Notes: generated by a model from the letters alone, not told the origin. A stretch of 48,205 nt of DNA from Candidatus Hydrothermus pacificus (GCA_002011615.1 MTOH01000009.1:107372-155576); one strand, 5' to 3'; positions 24,820 through 34,187 are shown, numbered from the stretch's first letter. Program-made: numbers and translations.

Positions 24820-26240
24820 TTGATTATAAAGATTTCAGAGATATTCTGATAGATGTATTTCGTGATGAAAAAGATTTTAAAGAATTTATAAAAAGTGTGG
24901 AAAGAGAGTCAGTTCGATACATAAGAGTAAACTCTTTAAAAATTGAAAAAGACAGGCTTATAGAAATTTTGAAAAACAAGGGGTTTAGAATAGAACAGAG
25001 TGAATGGTTAAGAAGCGCTTTCAGGGTGAGAGAAGGACCTTTTGAAATATCAAAGACAATTGAACATTTTCTGGGGTTTTTCTACATACAGAGCCTTTCC
25101 TCAATGCTTCCGGTGGAATTTCTTGACACTGGTAATGACCATACAATTCTTGATTTATGCTCTGCGCCCGGTTCAAAAACAACACAGGCAGGTATAATAT
25201 TGAAAAATAAAGGAGCAATTTTAGCAAATGATGTAAATATAGATAGATTAAGAGCATTATCCCACAATCTTGATAGAGTTGGCCTTTTAAATGTAATGGT
25301 AACAAAGATAAAAGGAGAGAAAATAGGTGAGTTATTTTTTGAACAATTTGACAGGGTGATTCTTGACCCGCCCTGTTCTTCTCTGGGAACGCTTGCGAAA
25401 AACAGGAGTATATTAAAATGGTGGCACCCGAGAGAAATAGATAGATTCTACAATATTCAAAGAGAACTTTTTAAATCTGCTATAAAAGCTTTGAAACCTG
25501 GAGGGAAAATGGTTTATTCTACCTGTACCCTTTCTGTGAAGGAAAATGAGTTTCTTATATCAGAGATGGTTGAAAATTATCCTCTTGAAATTCTAAAAAT
25601 AGATGAGCTTAAAATACCTTTCAGAAAAGGCATAAGAAAATTTAAAAATTTAGAACTTTTACCTGAGATAGAAAGAACAATAAGAATATATCCTCAGGAT
25701 ATTGATTCAGAAGGTTTTTACATAGCGGTTCTGATTAAAAATGATGCACTAAAGAGGGAGAAAAGATTTTATTTGAAGGAAGACAAAAAAATAGTAGACC
25801 CGGATAATCAGGAATTAAAAAAAGCGTTTTCCTATCTTGAAAATGAATTCGGTATAAGTGAAACTCATTTTAAAGATTTTTTATTTTCCGTAAAAAAAGA
25901 TGAGATATGGGTCTTTTCCAGAAAACTCGGAGCAATAAAGAACCCTTTTGATTTAAGAAGAGGATTGAGATTTTTAAGAAAACATAAAAAAGGATACAAG
26001 TTAACAACAAATTTCATACAGTTGTTCGGAAAATTCATAAAAAACAGGAAGTTGGAGCTTGAAGATTTTAAAGATGCAAAAGACTTTCTTGAAGGCAGGG
26101 ATATAAGGATTTCTTCTCCTTTTAAAGGCCAGGTGGTGGTATTCTATAAAGATTATGCTCTTGGAGTGGGGAGTGTTGGCACAGGGATTTTAAAATCTCA
26201 GATTCCAAAATCAAGGAGAATATTTGAAATAGGGGGATAA
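24816..26240 (+). CDS. RsmB/RsmF-type m5C RNA methyltransferase
   Basis: SAM-dependent enzyme of 474 aa making 5-methylcytosine in RNA, most likely rRNA. Motif I is LDLCSAPGSKTTQ near 111-123. The two family cysteines are present: DPPCSSLGTL near 183 (motif IV) and STCTLSVKENE near 235 (motif VI, nucleophile). A PUA-like or RsmF-type C-terminal region (about 320-474) ends in FKGQVVVFYKDYALGVG. This long C-terminus favours an RsmF/YebU-like enzyme over RsmB. It is translationally coupled to the DUF4175 gene by ATGA, a pairing with no obvious functional reason. Confidence 0.9.
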   Translation: MIDYKDFRDILIDVFRDEKDFKEFIKSVERESVRYIRVNSLKIEKDRLIEILKNKGFRIEQSEWLRSAFRVREGPFEISKTIEHFLGFFYIQSLSSMLPVEFLDTGNDHTILDLCSAPGSKTTQAGIILKNKGAILANDVNIDRLRALSHNLDRVGLLNVMVTKIKGEKIGELFFEQFDRVILDPPCSSLGTLAKNRSILKWWHPREIDRFYNIQRELFKSAIKALKPGGKMVYSTCTLSVKENEFLISEMVENYPLEILKIDELKIPFRKGIRKFKNLELLPEIERTIRIYPQDIDSEGFYIAVLIKNDALKREKRFYLKEDKKIVDPDNQELKKAFSYLENEFGISETHFKDFLFSVKKDEIWVFSRKLGAIKNPFDLRRGLRFLRKHKKGYKLTTNFIQLFGKFIKNRKLELEDFKDAKDFLEGRDIRISSPFKGQVVVFYKDYALGVGSVGTGILKSQIPKSRRIFEIGG

Positions 26241-26285
26241 AGGTAAATATAATTGATTTCTTTAATAATATATTTTTGTCCTTTT

Positions 26286-26486
26286 TTATTTGATACTTTT
26301 GAAAAATTCCCATATCACATCAGGGGCATTTATATCTCTTGATGTTTTTTCTGCAGAGCTTTTACCGGGATATTACCACCCACCAGACCATGTATGATCG
26401 CTGACTTCTATTTTTAAAAGCACTACTTTGTTGCCTGTTTCTTCGTTTTTGCATTCATACATTATCACTTTTGTTCCATTTTTATT
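26286..26486 (-). pseudogene. C-terminal remnant of a PHB-depolymerase-type esterase
   Basis: The 252-base gap after the methyltransferase holds a minus-strand reading frame that resembles the last 65 residues of LpqC/poly(3-hydroxybutyrate)-depolymerase-family esterases. The catalytic-His motif appears as SDHTWSGGW, and the usual end as RDINAPDVIWEFFKS then TAA at 26286. One in-frame TAA at 26373-26375 follows GGW, where the family often has Gln, so CAA to TAA is plausible. The rest of the gene is missing: upstream the frame meets TGA and then the Nramp-like gene. It is a decayed fragment left by deletion or replacement. Confidence 0.7.
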
Positions 26487-26492
26487 CTCATA

Positions 26493-27944
26493 TCAAATTT
26501 TAAAGAAAAACATGACCGCTTTAATTATAACATAAAAATGCATTATCACACCGATTCCAAGAACTATAATCCAGAAAATTCCTGGTCTTAGTTCCTTAAT
26601 AATCCCCTTTCTGTAAAAGATTATCGCTCCTATGAAAGTTGCAAGCATTGAGAATAAAAGGCTTATAAAGGAAAGCATTGCTGCATAGGTGACATAGGCA
26701 AAGGGGTTTGCTCCTTTTACAAAATATTGAAGTCCTATAAGAATAAAGGATATTAAAAGATAAATTATCCACCAGATGAAATAAACATTTTTGATGTCTT
26801 CTTTAAAGAATTTTCTGACCTTTGAAGATATAATCCAGGTAATATCCGCATTCTGCCTTACAAGAGCCTCTGCAACTGTAAGCTGGGTGTTAAAAAGCAG
26901 AAGCCATGCAATTAAAAGAAATAAAAGATAACCGGGTTTACCCAAGAACAGGGTAAAGAAATTTGCTTGGTGCTTAACAACATCAAATCCTTTTGGAATA
27001 AGCCCCTGAGGTCTCAGAATTGAATCGGAAAGTCCAACAAAGATTAAAATCGTGAAAAGGCTTCCGAGAAAATAACCAACCCATATTATAAAATGAGACC
27101 GCAAAATCCAGGTTTTGAGTTTTTTTAAATTGTCTCCATTTTTCTCACATATACTGCCTGTTTCCTCAGAACTTGAAGATTTACCAAACCATCCCGGAAT
27201 AGGGGGAACATAGCCTGCCATACCCCATCCTGCATCCTTCATCCAGTAGGTATACCATATAAGAGTCGGACCAGCCCCCACCCATGCAACGGTTGAGCCC
27301 AGAACCCACCAGTCCATCTCCTTTGGTATATTCCATATAAAAAAACTTTTAAACATATTCAACAAAGTGCCTGATTTTATGCCATAAATTGCTGATATTA
27401 TAAGAACTATCCATGCAAGCAAAGTTGACCAGGTTGCTATGTGCTCTATGTATTTTCTTGCTACTTTTGAGAAGAATACAATCATAAAAATTATTATAAA
27501 TGATATGTATGACCAGAAAACCGTGCCTGCTCTTACATCAGCTGGCCAGTTTATAATTTCTCTTAAGGCTGACGCGGAAGCGGTCGCCCATGCGGGTATT
27601 ACAAATGCCACAAACATAAAGAATGTTATAAGTATTATTGCTCCAACAGTTGAAAGAACTCTTGCGTTTCCCTGAACAGCATGTTCACCTGATACACAAA
27701 CCCATCTTGCGAGTTCCTGAACCCAGACTGTTTGAAAGAAAAGCATTAAAGCCATAAGTCCTAACCATCCAGCACCGAATCTTGCAGTTAAATGAGGATA
27801 AAGTATAACTTCGCTTGTTCCAAGCCCTAAGGCAATGGTGAGCATAACAGGTCCTATCCAGACCATAAATCTTTTTTTGGGTGCTGGCTCTGGAACAGAG
27901 GGTTTTAAACCTATCCTTAAAAAACCTATTTTTTCCTCTTTCAT
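26493..27944 (-). CDS. Nramp-related transporter, non-canonical
   Basis: Polytopic inner-membrane protein of 483 aa with about eleven or twelve helices, of the APC/Nramp type. Helix 1 (GPVMLTIALGLGTSEVILYPHLTARFG, about 32-58, read in two parts) and the following LFFQTVWVQELARW match the layout of Nramp-like proteins. The canonical metal-site motifs DPGN (helix 1) and MPH (helix 6, here VAWVGAGPTLIWYTYW near 225) are replaced. It may therefore carry something other than Mn/Fe. The start codon lies 7 nt after a -10 box, so the mRNA is probably leaderless. It is divergent from the polytopic TPR gene. Family moderately sure, substrate unknown. Confidence 0.65.
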   Translation of the reverse strand: MKEEKIGFLRIGLKPSVPEPAPKKRFMVWIGPVMLTIALGLGTSEVILYPHLTARFGAGWLGLMALMLFFQTVWVQELARWVCVSGEHAVQGNARVLSTVGAIILITFFMFVAFVIPAWATASASALREIINWPADVRAGTVFWSYISFIIIFMIVFFSKVARKYIEHIATWSTLLAWIVLIISAIYGIKSGTLLNMFKSFFIWNIPKEMDWWVLGSTVAWVGAGPTLIWYTYWMKDAGWGMAGYVPPIPGWFGKSSSSEETGSICEKNGDNLKKLKTWILRSHFIIWVGYFLGSLFTILIFVGLSDSILRPQGLIPKGFDVVKHQANFFTLFLGKPGYLLFLLIAWLLLFNTQLTVAEALVRQNADITWIISSKVRKFFKEDIKNVYFIWWIIYLLISFILIGLQYFVKGANPFAYVTYAAMLSFISLLFSMLATFIGAIIFYRKGIIKELRPGIFWIIVLGIGVIMHFYVIIKAVMFFFKI

Positions 27945-27951
27945 AATTTTA

Positions 27952-27981
27952 ATTATAGCATCTCAGGTTTATGGAGTTCAA
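27952..27981 (-). promoter_or_regulatory. promoter of the Nramp-like gene
   Basis: Minus-strand TTGAAC (27976-27981), an 18-base spacer and TATAAT (27952-27957). The ATG at 27944 is 7 nt downstream of the -10 box, predicting a leaderless mRNA. It is back to back with the promoter at 28003-28032. Confidence 0.65.
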
Positions 27982-28002
27982 AGAGTTAATCTCAGGAGAT
28001 AT

Positions 28003-28032
28003 TTGCAGACGAAAAAGAAATTAATCTATAAT
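28003..28032 (+). promoter_or_regulatory. promoter of the polytopic TPR protein gene
   Basis: TTGCAG at 28003-28008, an 18-base spacer and TATAAT at 28027-28032. The ATG at 28038 is only 5 nt after the -10 box, so the mRNA should start at or just inside the start codon. Confidence 0.6.
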
Positions 28033-28037
28033 TTAAT

Positions 28038-29930
28038 ATGCGAAAACATAAAATCTCTGCATGGGTGGTTGTTCTCATTTTTCTATTTTTGCTTGTCTTT
28101 TTTCTTTCTCTAAGAAAAATAATGGACCTTGATATAGGATTTCATTTAAGGGGAGGGGAATGGATGCTTGAAAACAAATCCTTTCATAAAAAGGATATTT
28201 TTACCTATACAGTTAGAGGAAATGAATATATTGCAATGTACTGGCTTTATCAGATTTTTTTATTTTTAATTTATAAACTATCAGGATATGCAGGGATTTC
28301 AATTTTAAATTCAATCCTTATAACCCTTTTATTCTATCTTGTATTTTTAAGAATGAGAAAATTCAATATTCCTTTATGGATATCTTCAGGGGTTCTTTTT
28401 CTTATGATTTTTGCAATGGAAATAAGGTTTTCGGCTCGTCCAGAAGTTCTTACTTGGATTTTCATGGCTTTAATGCTCCTTACCCTTGACAATTATTTTT
28501 ATGAAAGAAAAAATTATCTTTTCCTGCTTCCTTTAATTCAGGTATTATGGGTAAACTTTCACGGACTTTTTATTCTTGGCTGGGTTTTGATGGGCTTTTA
28601 TTTTTTAAGTTTCTGGATTCATTATAAAAAGTTTGACAGAAAATTTTTCAGTTATATTCTTTTTGCCGTGCTTGGCAGTCTTTTAAATCCCTATACCTGG
28701 AAGGGAATTCTTTTCCCCTTTTATCTTTTTACAAGACTTCAAAGCTCAAGTGTTTTTAAAAATGTAATTTCTGAACTTACCTCTCCTTTTTCAAAAAAGG
28801 CAATTATACTTATGCCAAAAATGCCCCTTGTTTTCTTCTATATTTTTCTTTTTTCAAGCCTTCTGCTTTTAATTCTTACCTTCAAAAAAAGGAAAATTCA
28901 CGAATTTTTGCTCTACTTTGCCTTTCTTTACCTTTCCTGTACTGCCATAAGAAATGTTCCTCTTTTTTTAATTGTATCATCCCAGATATTTGCCCTCTCC
29001 ATGCTTGATTTTTCAAAGAAATTTGAAAAATTAAAGGAAAATTCAATCTTCAAATTTTTAAAACATACTGGCTATGTTTTACCCATGCTTTTTTCTTTTT
29101 TAATCCTTTTGAGAATTTCTACAAATGTATATTATGTTGAAAGGGGGGGAGGAAATTTTGGAATAGGACTTGATTATGATGTTCATCCAGTCGGTACTGC
29201 TGATTTTATACTGAATAACAATTTAAAGGGAAAAATTCTGAACGATTTAAATCATGGAAGCTGGTTTATATGGAGGGTAAGAGAGCCTGTTTTCATAGAT
29301 GGAAGACTTGAGGTTATAAAAGAAAAGTTTTTTGAAAGGTATCACAGGAGTTATTCGCCGGGTGGTTTAAAAAAGCTCATTTTTGAATACACTCCGAATC
29401 TTGTTGTTTTTGATTATTCCTATCCTGAAGCTCTTTTCTGGGACAGGGATATAAAGAGTATGCCTGACTGGAGAATAATTTACTGGGATTCAAAATCGGT
29501 TATATTTGCAAGAAGGGATTTTGCTCCCCATCTTAAAAGGGTTAATTTTATGAAAAGGATAAAAGAGATGGGAATTGACACAAATTTTACAGACCAGAAA
29601 ATTTGGAGTATATTAAAGAAAAAGCCTGAATCAGGTTTTATCCACTGGATAAAGAGGTTTTTCAAAAAAAGGAAGTCTAAAATTTCCCTTTTAAAAATGG
29701 CATTTTATGCCTATCTATCTCTTGAGTTTAAATGTTCTGAAATACTTTATCTTACAGCCCTTGATAGAGGATGCAGGCTTTATGAAAATATCTATTTTAA
29801 TCTCGGGGCAGTTTACTTTTTTAAAGGAGAGTATGATAAGGCTGTTTACTGTTATGAGAGAGTTTTAAAGGAATCGCCTCACAACTTGAGAGCTATTGAA
29901 ATGATAAGGAGAATAAAATCTATGAAATAA
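28038..29930 (+). CDS. polytopic GT-C-like membrane protein with TPR tail
   Basis: Protein of 630 aa. About ten or eleven hydrophobic helices occupy residues 8-370, with an early loop DLDIGFHLRGGEWM (about 31-44) that resembles the acidic first external loop of GT-C glycosyltransferases, and an ARPEVLTW motif near 136. A soluble region (about 380-560) contains PVFIDGRLEVI, and the end (about 565-630) carries one or two TPR units (YFNLGAVYFFKGEYDKAVYCYERVL). It may be a lipid-linked-sugar-dependent glycosyltransferase or an O-antigen-type envelope protein, but no catalytic residue is proven. Alternative start codons downstream exist if the mRNA is not leaderless. A bidirectional terminator follows at once. 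Confidence 0.6.
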   Translation: MRKHKISAWVVVLIFLFLLVFFLSLRKIMDLDIGFHLRGGEWMLENKSFHKKDIFTYTVRGNEYIAMYWLYQIFLFLIYKLSGYAGISILNSILITLLFYLVFLRMRKFNIPLWISSGVLFLMIFAMEIRFSARPEVLTWIFMALMLLTLDNYFYERKNYLFLLPLIQVLWVNFHGLFILGWVLMGFYFLSFWIHYKKFDRKFFSYILFAVLGSLLNPYTWKGILFPFYLFTRLQSSSVFKNVISELTSPFSKKAIILMPKMPLVFFYIFLFSSLLLLILTFKKRKIHEFLLYFAFLYLSCTAIRNVPLFLIVSSQIFALSMLDFSKKFEKLKENSIFKFLKHTGYVLPMLFSFLILLRISTNVYYVERGGGNFGIGLDYDVHPVGTADFILNNNLKGKILNDLNHGSWFIWRVREPVFIDGRLEVIKEKFFERYHRSYSPGGLKKLIFEYTPNLVVFDYSYPEALFWDRDIKSMPDWRIIYWDSKSVIFARRDFAPHLKRVNFMKRIKEMGIDTNFTDQKIWSILKKKPESGFIHWIKRFFKKRKSKISLLKMAFYAYLSLEFKCSEILYLTALDRGCRLYENIYFNLGAVYFFKGEYDKAVYCYERVLKESPHNLRAIEMIRRIKSMK

Positions 29931-29960
29931 AAAAGGGGCTCGAAAGCCCCCTTTGATTTT
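29931..29960. terminator. bidirectional intrinsic terminator
   Basis: GGGGCT (29935-29940), loop CGAA and AGCCCC (29945-29950), flanked by A-rich sequence on the left and T-rich on the right. It can end both the plus-strand gene stopping at 29930 and minus-strand gdhA stopping at 29976. Confidence 0.85.
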
Positions 29961-29975
29961 TTCAGAATTTTCCTG

Positions 29976-31229
29976 TTATACCCAGCCTCTCAGTTTCATT
30001 GCCTCAATTACTTTCTGGACAGAGACAAGGTATGCTGCGAGACGAGGATGGACTTTTCTCTTGTTGTATTCCTCATATGTGTCATAGAATGCCTTTGTCA
30101 TCTTCCTGTCAAGTTTTTCATGAACCTCTTCAAGAGACCAGTAGTATCCATTTATGTTCTGAACCCATTCAAAGTAGGAAACTGTTACGCCACCTGCGTT
30201 TGCAAGAAAATCAGGGATAACAAATTTACCATTTTCATGGAGAATTTTGTCTGCCTCAGGTGTTGTGGGTCCGTTTGCGAGTTCAACTATGATTTTACCC
30301 TTAATCTTATCAGCATTTTTATCGGTTATCACATTTTCAAGAGCAGCCGGGATTAACACATCAACATCAAGTTCAAGAAGTTCTTCGTTTGTTATCTTAT
30401 CAGTGCCTGGGAATCCGACCACTGTTCTGTTCTCCATCTTGAATTTATATGTTTCCTCAAATTTAAGTCCATTTGTATTTAAAATTCCACCTTTTGAGTC
30501 ACTGACAGCGATTACCTTTGAACCAAATAGCTCTTCAACGAGTTTGTGAGCAAAGTATCCTGCGTTTCCATATCCCTGAATTGCAACTGTTGCTTTTGAG
30601 AGGTCCACTCCCAGAGTTTTGGCAGCTTCTCTTAGAGTATACATCCCACCTCTTGCAGTCGCATCGTCTCTTCCAAGAGAACCTCCAATTTCAAGAGGTT
30701 TGCCTGTTATTATTCCCGGTGCATTGTATTGAACTATCTTGGAATATTCGTCCATCATCCATGCCATTATCTGGGGGGTGGTATAAACGTCAGGAGCAGG
30801 GATGTCTTTTTCAGGGCTTATTATCTGTGCAATTGCTCTTACATATCCTCTTGCCAGTCTTTCCTTTTCACCATCGGACATTTCTTTTGGATTGCATATA
30901 ATCCCGCCTTTTCCACCACCATAGGGTAAGTCAACAATTGCGGTTTTCCATGTCATCCATGTTGCAAGGGCTCTCACAGTGTCTATTGTTTCCTCAGGAT
31001 GCCATCTTATTCCACCCTTTGTGGGTCCTCTTGCATCGTTGTGCTGAACTCTAAAACCCTTAAACACCTTATATGAACCATCATCCATCTTTACAGGAAT
31101 TAAGACATGAAATTCTCTCAGGGGTTCTCTCAGAATCATATGCTCTGCTTTTCCTTCTATTCCCAGAACCTTTGCCGCTTCATCCAGCTGTGCCTGTGCA
31201 ATTTTAAAGGGGTTTAGTTTTTCACTCAT
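29976..31229 (-). CDS. gdhA: Glu/Leu/Phe/Val-family glutamate dehydrogenase
   Basis: Hexameric cytoplasmic enzyme of 417 aa for reversible oxidative deamination of glutamate to 2-oxoglutarate and ammonia. The substrate-site Lys lies in [10 protein letters not shown] near 103-112, the catalytic region has PAPDVYTTP near 144, and the dinucleotide-binding domain starts at [16 protein letters not shown] near 217. [16 protein letters not shown] near 346 is a strong family signature. Length is typical of catabolic enzymes of thermophiles and anaerobes. The start has AAGGAGG upstream. With the ADP-forming acyl-CoA synthetase at 40084 it suggests amino-acid fermentation. Cofactor preference is not readable here. 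Confidence 0.95.
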   Translation of the reverse strand: MSEKLNPFKIAQAQLDEAAKVLGIEGKAEHMILREPLREFHVLIPVKMDDGSYKVFKGFRVQHNDARGPTKGGIRWHPEETIDTVRALATWMTWKTAIVDLPYGGGKGGIICNPKEMSDGEKERLARGYVRAIAQIISPEKDIPAPDVYTTPQIMAWMMDEYSKIVQYNAPGIITGKPLEIGGSLGRDDATARGGMYTLREAAKTLGVDLSKATVAIQGYGNAGYFAHKLVEELFGSKVIAVSDSKGGILNTNGLKFEETYKFKMENRTVVGFPGTDKITNEELLELDVDVLIPAALENVITDKNADKIKGKIIVELANGPTTPEADKILHENGKFVIPDFLANAGGVTVSYFEWVQNINGYYWSLEEVHEKLDRKMTKAFYDTYEEYNKRKVHPRLAAYLVSVQKVIEAMKLRGWV

Positions 31230-31323
31230 ATTTTTCCTCCTTTTTTGGGTTTTTAAATTTAGACAAAATTTTTAGCCTTCACAGAGAACTTTATAATAAA
31301 GAAAACATATTCTCAATTTCAAA

Positions 31324-32865
31324 TCAGTATCCCTCCCAGTATTCTCTGTCAAGAGCTCTGTACTGGATTGCCTCTGCTATATGATGGGGTTTTATTTCTT
31401 TGCTTTCGTCAAGGTCTGCGATGGTCCTTGAAAGTTTCAAAATTCTTGTATAGGCTCTGGCAGAAAGATTTAAATTTTCCATCGCGTTCTTTAACAAATT
31501 TTCACCATCAGGTGATATTTTAACATAATTTTTAATATGTTTCTGTTTCATATAGGCATTAAAGTAGATTCCACTTTCATTTTTAAATCTTTCCAGCTGG
31601 ATTTTCCTTGCTTTTTCTATTCTTTCCCTTATTTTTTCAGAAGGTTCACCATCCTTTTTTGATGAAAGGTCTGTGTATGTTATTGATGGTATTTCAAGGT
31701 GTATATCAATTCTGTCAAGTAAAGGACCTGAGATTTTTGAAAGATATCTCCTTATCTGGCCTGCTGTACAGGTGCATTCCTTTTCAGAATGTGTTAAATA
31801 CCCGCAGGGACAGGGATTCATTGACGCGAAAAGAACAAATCTTGCAGGAAAAGTTACTGAAAATTTTGCCCTTCCTATTGTGACAGAGCCATCTTCAAGG
31901 GGCTGTCTTAGAACTTCAAGAACGTTTCTTGAAAACTCGGGAAACTCATCCAGAAATAAAACTCCATTATGGGCAAGGGAAACCTCTCCGGGTTTTGGGA
32001 TGTGTCCTCCGCCTATAAGACCAACATCAGAAATCGTATGATGCGGCGCTCTAAAAGGTCTTGTCGTAATAATGGGTTTATCAGATGGCAATTTTCCTGC
32101 AACCGAATGAATTTTGGTTGTTTCAAGAGCTTCTTCAAGGGTCATCCCTGGCAGAATTGTTGGGAACCTCCTTGCAAGCATTGTTTTTCCTGCACCCGGA
32201 GGACCTATAAATAAGATATTATGTCCACCTGCAGCAGCAACTTCAAGTGCTCTTTTAGCAGAAGTCTGTCCCTTAACTTCCGAGAAGTCGACATCATAAA
32301 AGGAAAGTTCAGAGAATATTTTTTCTTTTTCCACTTCAAACTTCTCAATTTTTATATCCCCTTTTATAAAATCAACTGCTTCCTTAAGAGAGTTTACAGG
32401 ATAGACATCAACCCCTTCAACAATTCCTGCTTCGGGCGCATTTTCAAAAGGTAAGACAATCTCTTTAATTCCCTTTTCCCTTAAAAGAATTGCAATGGGT
32501 AAGGCGCCTCTTATTCTTCTTAACTTTCCATCAAGGGAAAGCTCACCGAGAAAAACTTTTTCCTTTAAAAGTTCTGATGCAAAGTGTCCTGATGCTGATA
32601 AAATTCCAAGAGCTATAGGAAGGTCAAGTCCTGTTCCCTCTTTTCTCAAATCAGCAGGGGCGAGATTTATTGTAATCTTTTTTAAGGGCAAAGAAAAACC
32701 CGAATTTTTTATTGCTGTTAAAACCCTTTCCTTGCTTTCCTTAACCATTGTTTCAGGAAGACCCACAAGAGAAAAAGAGGGTATTCCTTTTGATAAGTCA
32801 ACCTCAACATCCACAAGGGTTCCATCAATCCCTATATAGGTTGCGGATTTTAATTTTGCGAGCAT
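31324..32865 (-). CDS. comM: YifB/ComM-type Mg-chelatase-like AAA+ ATPase
   Basis: AAA+ ATPase of 513 aa (E. coli ComM/YifB 506), a hexameric helicase-type motor that promotes branch migration of incoming single-stranded DNA during transformation. The N-terminal ChlI-like domain (about 1-170) shows KITINLAPADLRKEGTGLDLPIA. Walker A is GPPGAGKTML near 220, and FRAPHHTISDVGLIGGG near 270 and NPCPCGY near 346 are hallmarks. The Mg_chelatase C-terminal domain ends near 510. Its start is one base from the yraN stop. It is the last gene of the thioesterase-phosphodiesterase-yraN-comM operon. Confidence 0.94.
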   Translation of the reverse strand: MLAKLKSATYIGIDGTLVDVEVDLSKGIPSFSLVGLPETMVKESKERVLTAIKNSGFSLPLKKITINLAPADLRKEGTGLDLPIALGILSASGHFASELLKEKVFLGELSLDGKLRRIRGALPIAILLREKGIKEIVLPFENAPEAGIVEGVDVYPVNSLKEAVDFIKGDIKIEKFEVEKEKIFSELSFYDVDFSEVKGQTSAKRALEVAAAGGHNILFIGPPGAGKTMLARRFPTILPGMTLEEALETTKIHSVAGKLPSDKPIITTRPFRAPHHTISDVGLIGGGHIPKPGEVSLAHNGVLFLDEFPEFSRNVLEVLRQPLEDGSVTIGRAKFSVTFPARFVLFASMNPCPCGYLTHSEKECTCTAGQIRRYLSKISGPLLDRIDIHLEIPSITYTDLSSKKDGEPSEKIRERIEKARKIQLERFKNESGIYFNAYMKQKHIKNYVKISPDGENLLKNAMENLNLSARAYTRILKLSRTIADLDESKEIKPHHIAEAIQYRALDREYWEGY

Positions 32866-33228
32866 TCACTCCTCCCTGAAAGCATTCTCAAAATGTTCTA
32901 TCTCAATTTCATCATCCTTAAAATTTATTGAAATAACATCAAATCTTACCTCTCTTTTGCCAAGAAGATTTTTTGATTCAAGATAAAACTTTGCTGTCTC
33001 TATTATCTTTTTCTGCTTTACAGGTGTTACAGTTTCATATCCCCTGATATCTCCCTGTTTTTTACTCCTCACTTCAATAAATATTATATTCCCTTCCCTC
33101 TCTGCAATAATATCAATTTCTCCCTTTCTCCATGAAAAATTTCTTTCAAGAATTTTATATTTTTTTCTCTTTAAATATTCCTCTGCAAAAACTTCGTACA
33201 ATCTTCCTTTCTCTTTTCTCTCACTCAA
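32866..33228 (-). CDS. yraN: YraN/UPF0102 endonuclease-like protein
   Basis: Predicted PD-(D/E)xK-fold protein of 120 aa, the family's usual size. GEIDIIAERE (E37, D39) and IIFIEVRSKKQ (E52, K55) form the putative metal site, and FYLESKNLLGKREVRFDVISI is the expected C-terminal segment. Its role is not settled; family members are often next to comM or dprA, as here, which suggests DNA processing. The start overlaps the phosphodiesterase gene by 8 bases and the stop abuts comM. Confidence 0.9.
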   Translation of the reverse strand: MSERKEKGRLYEVFAEEYLKRKKYKILERNFSWRKGEIDIIAEREGNIIFIEVRSKKQGDIRGYETVTPVKQKKIIETAKFYLESKNLLGKREVRFDVISINFKDDEIEIEHFENAFREE

Positions 33229-33706
33229 CCTCTACAATCTCCTCCTCGTTTTTTTCTATATCTATTATCAAAAATGTTGAATTTCCTGTAAGATATCCGC
33301 ATAGCTCTCCGGGATTCAGAAAATTCACGTTTCCTTTTTTTATATACACCCTGTGGGTATGGGCAAAAAGAACATAATCAATATTAAAATCTATTTTCTC
33401 AAATTCAGGAAGCGAATGAAAGAGCAAAAACTTTTTCCCTTTAATTTCAACAAGTTTTGGGGGGTCATATATTTCCCAGTGATATACATCAAACATTTTT
33501 GTGAGAAAAACCTTTTCTCCATCATTGTTTCCGAAAACACCTATAAGTTTACCCGAATAAAAATCTCTTATTTTTCTTATGGTAAAAGGTGCAACATAAT
33601 CACCGAGATGGAAAACGAGTTCTATTCCTTCCTCGCTTATTTTTTTAAAAGCACTTTCAACTTTTGGAAGATTATCGTGGGAATCCGCAACTACCCCTAT
33701 CTTCAT
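33221..33706 (-). CDS. YfcE-type metallophosphoesterase
   Basis: Calcineurin-fold phosphodiesterase of 161 aa, paralogue of the protein at 20121-20609. Metal ligands: D8 and H10 (VADSHDN), D37 (HLGDYV), N59-N60 (GNND), H92 (LFHSLP) and AHTH near 115-118, then NPGELCG. Substrate unknown. It overlaps the thioesterase gene (ATGA-like, 4 bases) and yraN (8 bases), so it is translationally coupled in a four-gene operon. Confidence 0.87.
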   Translation of the reverse strand: MKIGVVADSHDNLPKVESAFKKISEEGIELVFHLGDYVAPFTIRKIRDFYSGKLIGVFGNNDGEKVFLTKMFDVYHWEIYDPPKLVEIKGKKFLLFHSLPEFEKIDFNIDYVLFAHTHRVYIKKGNVNFLNPGELCGYLTGNSTFLIIDIEKNEEEIVEVE

Positions 33707-34098
33707 CTTTTATACTTATCAATTATTTTTCTTAAATCTTCGGGTATTTTGACAGGCTTCAAATCCTTTGTTGTGCAGCAATGTCTTGTAAAACCCTGTG
33801 CAGCAACTTTGCCATCCTTCAAAATTTCATACTCAAACTTAAAGGATGTATTCTTAACCTCTGAAATCCAGCAGTTTACAGTAATTTCATCCTCATAAAA
33901 AAGAGGAGACTTATACCTGCAATGGGCTTCCAGGACAGGTATATAAACCCCTTCCTTTTCAAATTGACCGTAGGATTTACCTTCCTTTTTTAAAAGCTGT
34001 GTTCTTGCTGCCTCAAAATATACAAAGTAGTTGGCATAATACACAACTCCCATCTGGTCTGTCTCTGAATACCTGACAAAAGTTTTAAACTGAAACAT
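33703..34098 (-). CDS. YbgC/FadM-type acyl-CoA thioesterase
   Basis: Hotdog-fold thioesterase of 131 aa hydrolysing acyl-CoA. The catalytic Asp lies in SETDQMGVVYYANYFVYFEAAR (D14, read from residue 11), the classic 4HBT signature, and the central strand region (EDEITVNCWISEVKNTSFKFEY) is complete. It is the first gene of the comM operon. The ATG is 6 nt after a -10 box with no Shine-Dalgarno, so it is probably translated from a leaderless mRNA. The chain-length preference cannot be read from sequence. Confidence 0.88.
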   Translation of the reverse strand: MFQFKTFVRYSETDQMGVVYYANYFVYFEAARTQLLKKEGKSYGQFEKEGVYIPVLEAHCRYKSPLFYEDEITVNCWISEVKNTSFKFEYEILKDGKVAAQGFTRHCCTTKDLKPVKIPEDLRKIIDKYKR

Positions 34099-34104
34099 TT
34101 TTTT

Positions 34105-34134
34105 AGTATAAAGTAAAGAAAAAACTTAATTCAA
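34105..34134 (-). promoter_or_regulatory. promoter of the thioesterase-comM operon
   Basis: Minus-strand TTGAAT (34129-34134), an 18-base spacer and TATACT (34105-34110). The start codon at 34098 is 6 nt downstream of the -10 box (leaderless type). Confidence 0.65.
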
Positions 34135-34187
34135 AATTCTATAGTCTTCTGAAATTATATTTTAAAACCCGATTTCTGGCTCAGATA

